Position numbers and translations under genes: made by a program
NCBI GenBank assembly: GCA_021613535.1
Contig: CP075495.1
Span: 15,562,001-15,626,000 of the forward strand
Reading direction: 5' to 3'
DNA: 64,000 nucleotides
Source of the DNA: Adineta vaga
Taxonomy: Eukaryota; Rotifera
Notes under the pieces: model-generated
Databases searched by the model: none
The model's input: only the letters and a program-made list of their open reading frames with translations
What the model was told of the DNA's origin: nothing
In this document: positions 52,701-64,000 of the stretch, in pieces
Layout of the letters: each line of letters begins with the position of its first letter
Position numbering within the stretch: position 1 is the first letter of the stretch

Positions 52701-55700
52701 GCCGTCTTTCCAGCAGCTGGTTATATTGAAATTTGTATGGAAATATTTAATTCAATGATACTAACAAATATTCAAATTGAAAAAGCATTAGTTTTACCAT
52801 CAGATCCAAATACATATCGAACAATAAGAATTATTCTTGATGATATAAATCAATCTAATATTTCTATGTATTCAAAATTAAATGAATATGATAATGGAAA
52901 TTGGATTAAACATATGAAAGCAACAAAAGGAGATTCATCTTCATCATCGTTACCACAATGGACAAATAATATTAAATCACGTTGTTCTTTTAGTATTTTT
53001 GAACAAAAAGATATTTATGGACGATTTTCAAGTGTTGGTTTAGATTATGGTCCATATTTTCAATGTATTCAAACACTTTATCAAGGTGATTATGAAGCTT
53101 ATGCACATTTAAATATTTCTCATCTACCAAAACCATTATCGAATTCAAAGCAATCACGATTTCATATTCATCCAGCTATATTAGATAGTACATTTCAAGT
53201 TCTATTAGGTACACAACGATATTTTCATACGGCATATGTTCCAACATTTATTCAAAAGATTGAATGGAAAATAGAAACAAATGAATTACCAGATGATTTA
53301 TATGTTTATGCAAAAACAATTGATACTCAATCGAAACAAATTTTAAAAGGTGATATTTTTATTGTTGATGAACAACAACAACGTCTTATCGGAATGATTA
53401 TTGGTTTTGAAGCTACAGCTTTAGGACAATCAAATCAATCTCAACCACTTTATACTCTTCATTATCAAGATATTCAAACTCCATTGATTACAACAAGAGA
53501 AATAAGAGAATTACAATTAAATATAATTGAAATACCAACTGTTGTTAAAGAACAAGAAAGTCTATTTTATGATGCATGTCTATTGTATATTGTCGAATTT
53601 CTTCATTCAACTAAATATGATTTAGAAACAATTCAAAAATGGCCTATTCATCGTCAACGTTATTGGGAATGGTTACATTTAACAGCAAAATCTGAAATAA
53701 AAAGATTTAATGCAATTGAATTAATTGATCATTCTGAATATGAAATACTTCGTTATGAAGCTCAAGCTATTCATCGTGTTGGAAAGAATCTTTCTCTTCT
53801 TCTCAATGATAATTTTGCTGTACAAAATATATTTTTCGGTGAAAATGATTCATTCATGTCTGATCTCTATTCCAAATCACTTACATTTCAACCTTATACT
53901 CATTTTCTTGCACAAAAACTCGTCGATCAATTTAAAACAATTGAAGAAGAACAACCATCACGTGTTTTTTCTATTTTAGAATTAGGTGCTGGTACAGGTG
54001 CTTTAACATCGATTATTTTAGAGAAATTATCTGAACAAACAACAATTCTTAAAGAAAATCGTTTAATCTATGTTTTTACTGATGTTAGTGGAAAATTTCT
54101 ATTAGATGCAAAGAAACGTTTTTCATCAATATATCCATGTATTCAATATCAATTATGTAATCTTGATAATGATTTATTTGAACAAAAATTAAATTTATAT
54201 TCATTTGATGTTATTTGTGCTTTTGATGTTCTTCATGTTGCACAAGATTTGAAATTATGTTTAAATCGTATTCAACAATTATTGAAACCAAATGGTTTTC
54301 TTTTATGTATTGAATTAACTCGACCATGGAAATGGATTGAATTCTTTTTTGGTTTATTTGCTGGTTGGTGGCATTTTATAGATACAACAATACGATCAAC
54401 ATGTTATCTTTCAGTTGATAAATGGTATCAATTATTAAATGAATCAGGTTTTCAATATATTTATATTGAAAATGAAGGACAACCAGAATTTGCTCATTCG
54501 TTAATAACTGCAAGACGTTCGGATTGGAGTATTATTACTCAAGAATTATCTTCGAATATTTTGATAATTGATACAACAGAAGCGACTGTTGTTAATATGA
54601 ATTCATATATGGAAAAATTATTATCAGTAGCTCAATCATTAATACAAGTAACTGAATCAACTACGGTCTTTGTTTTAACTCTAACAAGTACTCCACCAAT
54701 TGGTGCTACTTTTACTGGTTTTACTCGAGTTTGGGCAAATGAAAATACACAACATAAAATATGTTCAATTGAATTTGATGTTTCCGAATTGCAAAATAAA
54801 CAAATATGGTTAAATCGTATTGAAACAATTGTAGAAAAGACTGATGAACGAGAATTTATTATTAATCAAGATAAAATCTATGTACCTCGACATATTCCTC
54901 GAACTTTAATCAATAGTCTTACAATGGTTAATGATCATTTTCAATCATCGAATGAATTTCAAACTAAACCATTTCGTCTTGAAATTGATACGATTGGTCA
55001 ATTACAAACATTGAAATATCGTTCATTTAATTCTTCTTCTTCGTTAGCACCAACTGATGTTCAAGTTGAAGTTCATGCATCCGCATTAAACTTCAAAGAT
55101 TTAATGTTAGCTTTGGGAATGTTAGAAAATCCAATGGATTTTGATAAGGAAACATTAAAATATCGAGAGAATTTAGTCAATCTTGGTTTGGAATTTAGTG
55201 GTATTGTTACTGATGTTGGTTTAACATCTTCGAAAACATTTCAAGTCGGTGATCTTGTCTTTGGTTTTGCGAATCATTGTTTTTCATCACAAATTGTAAC
55301 TCATCAAGATTTTGTTGTTAAAAAACCCTCCCATTTATCACACATAGATGTAGTATCACTTCCAATTGTATTTGCAACAGTTTACGCTGGATTAATTGAT
55401 AAAGCACAACTAAAACGTGGCGAAATTGTACTTATTCATTCGGCAGCAGGTGGAATTGGTCAAGCAGCAATTCAATTGGCACATTATATTGGTGCGAGTG
55501 TTATTTGTACAGTTGGTTCGAATGAAAAACGAGAATTTCTAAGAAATACTTATGGTTGTGCACAATTTGCTAATTCTCATTCAACAGAAGAATGGAAATC
55601 AGATGTTATGAAATTAACTGATGGTCGAGGAGTCGATGTTGTTTTAAATTCATTGAAAGGTGATGCAATTCAAGCTGGTTTAGAATGTCTTCGAGGTGGT

Positions 55701-57071
55701 GGTCGTTTTATTGAAATTGGCAAAGTTGATATTCTTAATCATTCAAAATTAGATATGAATATCTTTTTACGAAATCTTAGTTTTCTTAGTGTACAACTTG
55801 ATATTTTAATGCATAGTCAAACAGACAAAATTCAACAATATTTACAAGCTGTACAACAATTAGCTTTCGATAAACATATAACACCAATTATTGATTCAAT
55901 CTATGAACTAAAAGATACAGAATTAGCCTTTCGTTTTCTCATGTCTGGTCAACATAAAGGAAAATTAGTTCTAAATATGCAAAGTAAACCATCGAATATT
56001 CATCCTCCATCAGCTATCTACAATTCAATGGTTTGCTACATCTTGAGTGGAGGAACAGGTGCATTGGGTTTACAATTAGTTCAACATATGAGTGCACATG
56101 GTGCTCGACACTTCATCTTGTTATCTCGTCAAGGTAAAAATAGTTTACGATCATCGGATGCTACAATGCTTGATCGTCTTGGACGTTTTGGAATTGAAAT
56201 CTATATTGGACAAGCTGATGTAGCTCAACAAGAAGATATTCTTCGTGTTTTAGAAGAAGCTCAACAACAATGGATTGATTCACCATCGAAATATAGTATT
56301 CTTCATTTAGCAATGGTTCTTGATGATGCACCTATTTCAAAACTTAATATTCAACGTATAGAAAATGTTATGCGATGCAAAGTACAAGGTGCAATTAATT
56401 TACTTAAAACAATTCCTAATGATAAACTTGAACATGCGATCTTCTTTTCCAGTGCTGCTTCAACATTTGGTAATCCATCTCAAGCAAATTACAGTGCTGC
56501 TAATACATTTCTCGATGCTTATGCAGGTCAACTTTCAAAATCATCAAAAGCAAAAGTGAGAGTTGTCAATCTTGGTCTTGTTGAAGATGTCGGTATACTT
56601 GCAGAAGATTGGAAATTAAAACAAATTCTAACAGCTAAAGGTTTTGCAGGTGGTTTAACTTCCGCAGGAGTTGCACAACTAGTCGATCATGCATTTCTTC
56701 TTAATGATAATGATCAATATCAAATGTTATATGGAAATTTTCAAATGAAAGATTTAATTCATTCATATCCAATACTAAAAACTCGATTAGAACATTTAAT
56801 TAATCATTCCGTAACAGATAATAGTGGAAATCCAGGTAGTTCATCAAATGGAAATGAAGTAACGATACAAACAGTATCGACATATATTTCAACTTTATTA
56901 GCAACATCTAATCTTGATAATGATGAATCATTAACTGTTCAAGGTTTAGATTCACTTTTAGCTGTAGAATTAAGTGCTGGATTAAAAAAACAATTTGGAT
57001 TAGTTATTAGTCAATTAACATTATTAGGTGGAATGTCTGTAAAACAAATTGTAGAAACAATTTCTACATGA
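49733..57071 (+). CDS. Highly reducing type I polyketide synthase
   Basis: Four exons: 49733-50747, 50801-51403, 51450-52181 and 52237-57071. All three introns are 46-55 bp, phase 1 (G|GT). Product 2,394 aa. Domain order with visible active sites: ketosynthase (~20-450; DTACSSS, EAHATGT, KSNVGHLE); acyltransferase (~530-790; GHSFGEMAAG); dehydratase (~910-1210; HRVQGPAVFPAAGY and HPAILDST); C-methyltransferase (~1330-1500; LELGAGTGALT); enoyl reductase (~1700-2030; HSAAGGIGQAAIQLA); ketoreductase (~2045-2260; GGTGALGLQL, SSAASTFGNPSQANYSAANT); acyl carrier protein (~2310-2394; GLDSLLAVEL). All catalytic residues are present. There is no thioesterase or reductase at the end, so release needs a partner. 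It should build a reduced, methyl-branched acyl chain iteratively; the product is unknown. Confidence 0.95.
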
Positions 57072-57301
57072 AAACAGAAACATTTAGAAATTCTTTTGAT
57101 TGTATTTCACACTATTTCATTAAAATAAAATATAACTAGAAAAAGGAGATATACATGTATATAAAAACGCATAGCAATAGAAAAGAGAAAAACATATTGT
57201 CGTTGATATTATAGTGTGCTTCATATACTCGATGATCTAGTCAAGAGAAAGATTCTTTTCTTTCCTTTTCACGTGTTTTTATTTTCTTCTTGTTGTCGAT
57301 C

Positions 57302-58152
57302 ATGACTGGTTTTGGTGTTAACGCAAAGAAAATCACAATTCGAACTTTAAAAGGTATATTTAAAGATGATTGTTTTATAATATTTTATATGATGTTTTTT
57401 CTTTTCGAACAGGATTACGTAGTTTAATTAAACCTTACTTAATTGCAACAGTAGCAATTGGTACAAGTGTGACAACAGGTGATTTAATATGTCAATATAT
57501 AGAAAGTCATAAGAAGAATCGAAAGGGTGTCATTACTATCACTCCATCATCGCCGTCGTCTTCTTCTCCACTATCTTGGTGGGATCGTAAACGTTCTCGT
57601 GTAATGTGTACAGCAGCAGTCTTTGTTTCCACACCTTGGTCATTCACACTGTCACGAATAGTCGAACGATTATTTCCAGGTTAGTTAATGAATTGAAAAT
57701 TTTTCTATTCTTTTTCTTTAGGTACACAAAATATTCAAATTGTAAAGAAAATCTTGACCAATACATTGTTTGCACCAATTGGTATTAGTCTTATGTTTAC
57801 ATCTGTTATTCTTCTTAATGGTCATACTTTTCGTGAAGTGAAAAGAAAAGTGAAAAATGATATGCCAAAAACATTTCTTGCTGGAACATGTTATTGGCCA
57901 TTGGTTTCATTTCTAAATTTTCGATTTATACCATTAGATTATCGACCAATTGCTGGAAGTTTAGCTGGAGCTATATGGAATGTTTATGTTTCATCAGCTG
58001 CTAATAATCCTAAATTAAATCCAGATGGTTCAATACAAATACCAGCAGGACCAGCACCAACTTTATTAGCTGAATCAGGTGGATCAGCAGTACCAGCATT
58101 ACAAGAAGCATGGAGAACGTTAGATGATGATAATAAAAAAAAAGATCGTTAA
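57302..58152 (+). CDS. Mpv17/PMP22 family membrane protein
   Basis: Exons 57302-57353, 57413-57679 and 57722-58152, both introns phase 1 and under 60 bp, 249 aa. Family landmarks: an N-terminal helix with TGDLICQYIE; WWDRKRSRVMCTAAVFVSTP; ERLFPGTQNIQIVKKILTNT; and a C-terminal half with FREVKRKVKNDMP, WPLVSFLNFRFIPLDYRP and the last helix (LAGAIWNVYVSSAAN). Such proteins sit in the inner mitochondrial or peroxisomal membrane and are linked to metabolite balance. A Lys/Ser-rich insert (KKNRKGVITITPSSPSSSS) is not typical. The C-terminal tail is polar and Pro/Ala-rich. Confidence 0.88.
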
Positions 58153-58650
58153 TTCAATTTCTTTCGTATCTACAAATATTAAAATATGTATAAAAGTTTA
58201 TTTCTTGTTTAATAAATAACCACTGTATTGGTAATTCATTAATCATCTTAACAGAACTGAAAAAAAAGAAAATCTTTCTTGAAAGCGAACGAAGATAGTA
58301 TAAAAATAATTGATTTCGTATAGAATTCTCCTATTTCTTAATAATATTTTTAGTTACATTCTCTTAAGAAAACAAACATTACTCAGTATTTCTATGATGT
58401 CATAATGAAAACAAAAAAAAAATAAACCATTCAAACAGCGTCGAGGGAAGAAAGACGGAAAAAAAATGAATTTTTTATCGTCTGAGGATTAAGTAAGATC
58501 ATTTGTTGTGTATATACTGTTTTCTTGCGTCTAAAAATATGATGATGACGAAATAAATTCTCGCCTAGGTTTTTTCTCAGATAAATAACTTTGACAAACC
58601 GTATAAAACTATTGAAAAGAATGCAATTCTATACATAAATTTCTCATTCA
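58153..58650. other. Intergenic region
   Basis: AT-rich; a likely polyadenylation signal (AATAAA) near 58210 for the Mpv17-family gene. Nothing else is recognised. Confidence 0.4.
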
Positions 58651-60598
58651 ATGGGTATTCCATTCTTCTCAACTTTCGTTGATCAATATATTTTCTCAAA
58701 CAAAAAACCCTTATTAAAATTAATTAAATTAATTAATGAAAATATCATTATTGATGGTTATTCATTTTTCTATTATATGTATTCTGAAATACAAAATGAA
58801 GATAAAAATAAATCAATGAATGAACGAAAAACAACAAATCAATTTTCATATGATGGTTTTTGGAAAAACTTTCAAGATCGTTTAAAACAATTGAAAGATA
58901 ATTGTAAAAATATAATTGTTGTATTTGATGGTATTTCTGAATCAAATTCACATGAAAGAAAGAATCCTGAACGAGAAAGTTCGATTAAATTCAATGAAAA
59001 TACCAATCGATTACCATCTCTTCTTTATGATGAACTTTTATCTATTCTACATAATTTAAATATTCAAGTTCATATTGCGACAGGTGAAGCTGATCCAACT
59101 ATTGTTAAAATGGCACGAGAAAAGCAGGCTTATATTCTTGCACGTGATTCTGATTATTATCTTTATGAACTTTCTAAAGGATATATACCACTTCAAACAA
59201 TAAATTTCTCAACACTTCAAGGACAATGTTATCATATGAATGATGTTTTTCAAAATATGACAAAAGAAAGTGTGGCACTTTGGGCAACAACAATTGTTTA
59301 TGATTTTATTGGTTTTGATGTTCTACAGGTAAATTGTCATTTGAATTTCATTCGAATATTTTACAATTAAATTTTAGAAGGAATTTCCAATAAAAATTGC
59401 AAATGATGAAAAACAATTTCGTTTTTGGTTGGATAATTTAAATTCAGATCATGATAAATATCAACGTCTTACTTGTCAATTTAGTTTACTTCGTTATTTG
59501 CAACAAGTCAATGAAATTGAAGCATTTAATAAAATTATGTCATTAGTATCAAAAGAAAATCATTCGGAATTTGAACAAATAATCAAAAATTATACAGAAA
59601 TCTCATTATCGTCATTAAAATTAACACAAAATTTCAATACATTGATTCCATGTTTCGAAGAACTTTATATAAATGGTAAACTTGATTATTCTATTCTCAA
59701 TATTCTTATAAATCGACAAATTTATTATCATCCACAAGATGAGAATCATATCATACATATTCGTTTATTATTACCAATGTGTTCTATTCTTCTCATATGG
59801 GATAATCCATCATCATCAACTATCATTTTTCATAAACAAATTTATAATGTATTTCAAGAAATTCAATCTGATGATCTTCCTCTATTGCAAGATTTTATTC
59901 ATTATAATGAACAAGACAGAAAATCGTTCATTTTGGGTTGTGTCGATTTTGCTCTTCAACCAAAATCACCTTTTAAGTGGCGTAAAATTCATGAAGATTA
60001 TAAAATTTGGTTATCAATTATTAAACTTTGGTTACATACAAAAACAAACTATTCGAAAAGATTAGAAGTTACTCTTATATCATTGACTGTTTCTTTTGTT
60101 AAACATATATTTCTTGATACATATGATGAAATTGAAGGTAATTGTTTTGTAAAGAAAGATATATTTTATTTATTGATTTATATTTTAGAACGAATACCAA
60201 AAAATGAAGAATTACCTGAAAAACCTTATCGTCAATATTCATCTGAAAAATTAAAAAACTATTTTTCATTAAAGAAGTGTTTTCAATTACGACAATCAAT
60301 TAAAAATTATGCAGAAATCTTTCGAGTAGATGAAATTATTGAAAAAGATTTAAAAGAATGTGAACAATTTTATAAAGAATTATCAATAATTAATGAATTT
60401 GCTAAACAACCATTCAATATGCCATTACCACATTCATGTTTTAATCAATTTACTTCACGTCTTGCCGTTCGTTTAAGTGAATCAAAACATATTTGGAATG
60501 ATGTGAAAACTTTTTGTTTAAATGATGATTTTTTATTTGACTTTGTTAAAGAATTGTACAAATTTATTTCTGTAGAAACTATTTTAGAAACGAAATAA
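58651..60598 (+). CDS. Asteroid-type XPG/FEN1-like nuclease-domain protein
   Basis: Exons 58651-59328 and 59378-60598 with a 49-bp phase 0 intron, 632 aa. The N-terminus MGIPFFSTFVDQYIFS replaces the usual MGI.GL start of XPG nucleases, as in Asteroid homologues. Acidic metal-binding positions are visible: IDGYSFFYYMY, IVVFDGISES, GEADPTIVKMA and LARDSDYYLY. The C-terminal half is helical without a recognisable DNA-binding module, as in the Asteroid family, and contains LPHSCFNQFTSRLAVRLSE. The acidic residues suggest nuclease activity is possible; the biological role of the family is poorly known. There is no helix-hairpin-helix characteristic of FEN1. Confidence 0.82.
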
Positions 60599-60717
60599 AC
60601 TTTCAGACGCTTTAGTGTCATAAAACAAAATCATTATCTATATTTAAATGAGTTTGTGTTATTAAAAAGAGTTTAACCGATTTCACGATTAGATCAATTA
60701 TCTCTTAACTATTTCAA

Positions 60718-61290
60718 TTACATCAAAATCATTAGATTTCCGTTAGTATTAATAAAATATAAAATAGAATCTGCACCAAATTCTACTGATCGACTATCTG
60801 AAGTATGTTTACTTAGATCAGTATTACAATAACCTGGACATAAAGAATATATAAATATTTTCTTTTCATTCGACCATTGTCGTGTTTCAATTTGAGAAAG
60901 AGCAATCAAAGCTGTTTTCGAAATATAATAAGATATAAGTGGTATTTTACTTGTATATCCAATTGTTTTTAAAGTATCAGATTCAACAGCAGATATAAAA
61001 TCTTCGACAAGTTGATCGAATTGTTCTATAATTAATGTTGATGATGAATATTTTTCTTTAATTTCATTAGTAGTATGAATAATACTTTCCTTTCATGATG
61101 TATCTAATTGTAAAAGATGTACATTAGATGGAGAACCTAATGAGTTAATTATTGCATCATGACCACGTTTTGAATCACGACAAACAAGCTGAATTATATT
61201 TTGATAAGTATTTGAAAAAGATTGTTCAAGAAATCTTTTAACAATTTCAAAAGCAAAAGCTTTATTTGCATCTGTTGATCCATTGTTGTG
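60718..61290 (-). pseudogene. Short-chain dehydrogenase/reductase relic
   Basis: Read on the minus strand, the region starts with a damaged cofactor motif (DANKAFAFEIVKRFLEQSF, normally GANKGIG), then LVCRDSKRGHDAI and NVHLLQLDTS, followed by an in-frame TGA at 61093-61095. Later pieces match the C-terminal part of carbonyl-reductase-like enzymes: ISYYISKTALIALSQIE and FIYSLCPGYCNTDLSKH. The segment that should hold the NNAG motif and catalytic Ser is missing between KEKYSSSTL and IIEQFDQL. With a stop, a missing core and a damaged glycine motif it cannot be an active enzyme. Confidence 0.75.
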
Positions 61291-61501
61291 TAAATGACAA
61301 AAAATAGTGTATGAATATGTGTGTATAAAAAGAATGCAATGTCATCATGTAAAACAAACTTTTATTTGTTCTTTATTTTCTTTTTACTACCAGTGTTTTT
61401 CTCTCTTTTGTTAACTATAACATAACTTTTGTGTTAAATTCTTCAACAAAAAGATGACGATAATAACGTGTAGAAAAGAAAAAGAAAATTTCAATTAATA
61501 T

Positions 61502-63696
61502 TTAATTTTTCGTATTATTATTGTTGTTTAACATAAGTATTTGATCTGCATGACTGATATTAACAGCAATTGAACTTGGAAGATAGAATGGTTCACCATC
61601 TATTTGTGCTGTCATAGGATAACAAAGTTCAATACGTAATTGATTACATTGAGCGATACGACTACCACGAAATCCAACATGTATTGCAGCCATATGTGCA
61701 GTGGTTAATCCAACGACTTCAATTTTTCGATCACCAAAATTTTGTTGATCGAAATTATTGGGTGTGATACATTCAAATATATCTCCTGATATAATAGATG
61801 CTAAATTTCCCCATGGATTTGTTCCAGCTGCATAACCGGGAATATTAAGAATTACTAATGTATGACAATCACGTATAGAATGAGTTAAATCTTCACCATC
61901 ACATATCAAACGAATATAGGAACGAAGTTTCCACATATTAGCTCGAGTAAATTCGTCTAAATATTTACAACTTTCGTTTAAATACATGAATTTATTTTTT
62001 ATTGGTGAAGAAAACTTTGATGGATTAAGTGTACGTTGATCATGAAAATCTAAAGCAATAGCTGCATCTAAACCAAAACTCATATAATTAATAAAATGTG
62101 TATTTGGTAATTCATGATATTTTTCATAAGAATTTCGATGAATTTCATTAATAAATTTCGGTGAATGTTTGAATAATGATTGAAATGTTTGAACAATTGA
62201 TAATTGATTTTCACGATTTTCTTCATCGGATGAAATTAATTTTGATGCGTCGAATTTTTCTAATTCAACTTTCCAACGATCGAGTACAACGACTTCAGCT
62301 TGAGGAATTCGTAGAAGTGTACGAAAGAGTTGTTTAGGATTGTATTCTCCACCCCAATTCAACACACGTGAAAGATCATTACCTGTGCCTAACGGACAAA
62401 TACCTACTGGTGGATTTTTTCTTTCGGGATAAGTTTCAGCTAGACGGCTAAGAACCCATCCAACTGTACCATCACCACCGAAAACACAAATACGAAGATT
62501 TGGCAATGAAGAATAGATGTCAAGTGCTTGTGTGATAGTATCATTATTTTCAAGAAGAAATACTTGACGTGGATTGAGTTTTCCTAAGAGTTGTCGATAG
62601 ATTTTCTCACCGACTTGTCCACCGGAACGTTTATTGATGAAGAAAAGAATGGGCGTATATGGAAAAGAATTATTTTCGGTTAATCGAGCTCGAAAACCAG
62701 TTACAGATTCAGTGGAACGACTAAGCCATTGTGGTCGAACAATGATATTACTATCAAACAAAAACAAACTATCGATCACACTTTCTTCGAAAACTCACCG
62801 AAATATTCCATAATCACATTGTATTTTATCTCCTCGAGCAACGAAACGTTCCCAACATAATTGATGAAAACCTTGTGAACACCATAAACAAACAATTCCA
62901 CTGGATGATTCGGACATTTTTTGAAGGAAATTTCCCGGTCTCGAAGTCATTATTGATGTAAATTGACCAGCAATATCAGCAGCAGACATTGTCGATAATT
63001 GATCAATTCCATTACTGATCAAAGTTGTAGCTGTTGATGTTCGTTGACAAAACGTACACGGTTTTGGAAGTACACGTACATGGTACCAATAATGTTGATC
63101 ATATTCCGATGGATTATCTTTACCATCGACAAATGATAGACGACAAGGTGGAGGAAAATCAGCTGCAGTTGTCTCTGAATCGTTCAAGTGATGCGAATGT
63201 ACAATCAGACCACATGATTCACAATGAAGAAGTGGAGATTTGAAATTCGTACATGAATGATAGGCACATGACTGTCCAGTGGATAAATCATCAGATGCGG
63301 CAGGAAACCAACAATGAGATGTAGGATGAGCATGATTGTTCCAATTAACTCCATATAAAATCGAATTATTCGTATCGATTTCCGATGACGTTGTCGATGA
63401 AATCGGTTGAGAAATACTATAACGAATTAAAATGACACTCTCGTATTTCGCAATACAACAAAGACATACAATAGTTACTTTGTTTGATTTGAAATATTGA
63501 GTGATTGGTCAGTCAGTTTGTATTCAGTCGATGGCGAAAACGAATAGAGTTGTTCATCATCATCATGAGAATCTACAGGAAGTCTTGGGGAAATCGATTG
63601 TTCTCTTTCAATATTTTCCGTTGATTTCGTGTTATCGTTCAAATTCAGTTGAGTTAGATCATGTTCGAGTGGATTCGAAACGGATTCTTGATTCAT
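61502..63696 (-). CDS. Diacylglycerol kinase with two C1-type zinc fingers
   Basis: Minus-strand exons 63696-63479, 63416-62799 and 62750-61502 join in frame to 694 aa. The N-terminal ~100 residues are acidic and disordered. Two C1-like Cys/His modules follow: the first around residues ~115-160 (SHCWFPA, SCAYHSCTNFKSPLLHCESC) and the second ~195-285 (HVRVLPKPCTFC, GIVCLWCSQGFHQLCWERF) with a long insert. The catalytic domain begins with PILFFINKRSGGQVGEKIY and contains the ATP-binding GGDGTVGWVL and PLGTGNDLSRVLNWGG. The accessory domain follows (YMSFGLDAAIALDFH, IDGEPFYLP). It should convert diacylglycerol to phosphatidate at membranes. Lack of EF-hand, PH and ankyrin domains resembles the epsilon class. 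The start is the first ATG in frame after an upstream stop-free GTG. Confidence 0.88.
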
Positions 63697-64000
63697 TTGC
63701 ACAGATATAAAATTAGATATGAAAAACTTCTGAAATAAATCGATCTAGTTACAACTAAACATAAAAATTTATGAAACAAGAAGAATAAAGTAACATTTCT
63801 GATTTGTATTTAAAACAAAAAATTTGTTCTTATTTTTTTTAATATAATCAACAATACTCACACATACAGCGATAGAATAAGGTGTTTGTTAATAGAGAGC
63901 AATAAACATGTGCACTTTTTACATACATTTTATTGTTGTGTTTTCGTTCTCTTTCAATGTCATCAAGCAAAGGTAAAAAAAAAGTTCTACGTTAGGTTTT
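63697..64000. other. Upstream region of the diacylglycerol kinase gene
   Basis: AT-rich to the window end. No element recognised. Confidence 0.35.

Noticed and set aside
1-64000. CRISPR arrays, rRNA or tRNA genes, operons, ribosome binding sites
   Set aside because: The genome is eukaryotic. The satellite arrays have no unique spacers, so they are not CRISPR. No tRNA cloverleaf or rRNA segment was recognised by eye; a tRNA scan would settle small RNAs.

Overview
The window looks like a bdelloid rotifer nuclear scaffold (Adineta/Rotaria type). It is AT-rich. Spliced genes have very short introns (mostly 30-60 bp, GT..AG) and intergenic spaces are short. Protein families known to be expanded in bdelloids recur: NHL propellers, F-box/LRR proteins, LDLa-EGF-7TM receptors, PAN/LCCL proteins and kelch proteins. 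Several tracts match (TGTGGG)n, which is the bdelloid telomere repeat as I recall it from the literature. The organism call is inferred from this combination; no rRNA or tRNA gene was found to confirm it.

Layout. 0-9.6 kb: the 3' part of a MORN-repeat gene, a piggyBac-like MITE, an NHL propeller gene, a ten-exon F-box/LRR gene in which each LRR is one 84-bp exon, a three-exon phytanoyl-CoA dioxygenase-like gene, and a PAN-LCCL gene fragment with an in-frame stop. 9.9-22.3 kb: an F-box/leucine-rich gene, a 1,563-aa LDLa-EGF-7TM receptor, a small rhodopsin-type GPCR, a MYND zinc-finger gene and a cadmium-resistance-transporter (CadD-family) gene. 22.3-31.6 kb: an F-box gene, an unrecognised five-exon gene assembled here by hand, a kelch fragment, a hAT-like non-autonomous element and an orphan PAN-type exon. 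31.6-39.8 kb: a second, direct-orientation copy of 15.8-22.3 kb, rearranged and invaded by a 2.9-kb satellite-bearing foldback element. 39.7-45.8 kb: a second CadD-family paralogue, a two-domain LamG-like secreted protein, and a type II membrane protein with a Ser/Thr stalk and NHL propeller. 45.8-49.7 kb is mostly non-coding, with a GH38 alpha-mannosidase relic. 49.7-63.7 kb: a 2,394-aa highly reducing type I polyketide synthase, an Mpv17/PMP22 protein, an Asteroid/XPG-type nuclease-like protein, a short-chain dehydrogenase relic and a diacylglycerol kinase.

The genes are not an operon and do not form one pathway. Three structural observations stand out. First, the roughly 6.6-kb segmental duplication shows patchwork identity: long nearly identical blocks next to clearly diverged ones, as expected from gene conversion. 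Second, short telomere-like tracts (GAGGGTGTGGGTGTG...) sit exactly at several breakpoints: a broken LCCL domain, a deleted MYND gene and the 5' edge of the receptor copy. Third, the 2.9-kb element has two inverted arrays of a 52-bp monomer around a telomere-like G-rich core. It is flanked by an 8-bp direct repeat, and the other copy of the duplication supplies an empty site with a single copy of that 8-mer. The polyketide synthase and the CadD-family transporters are the best horizontal-transfer candidates.
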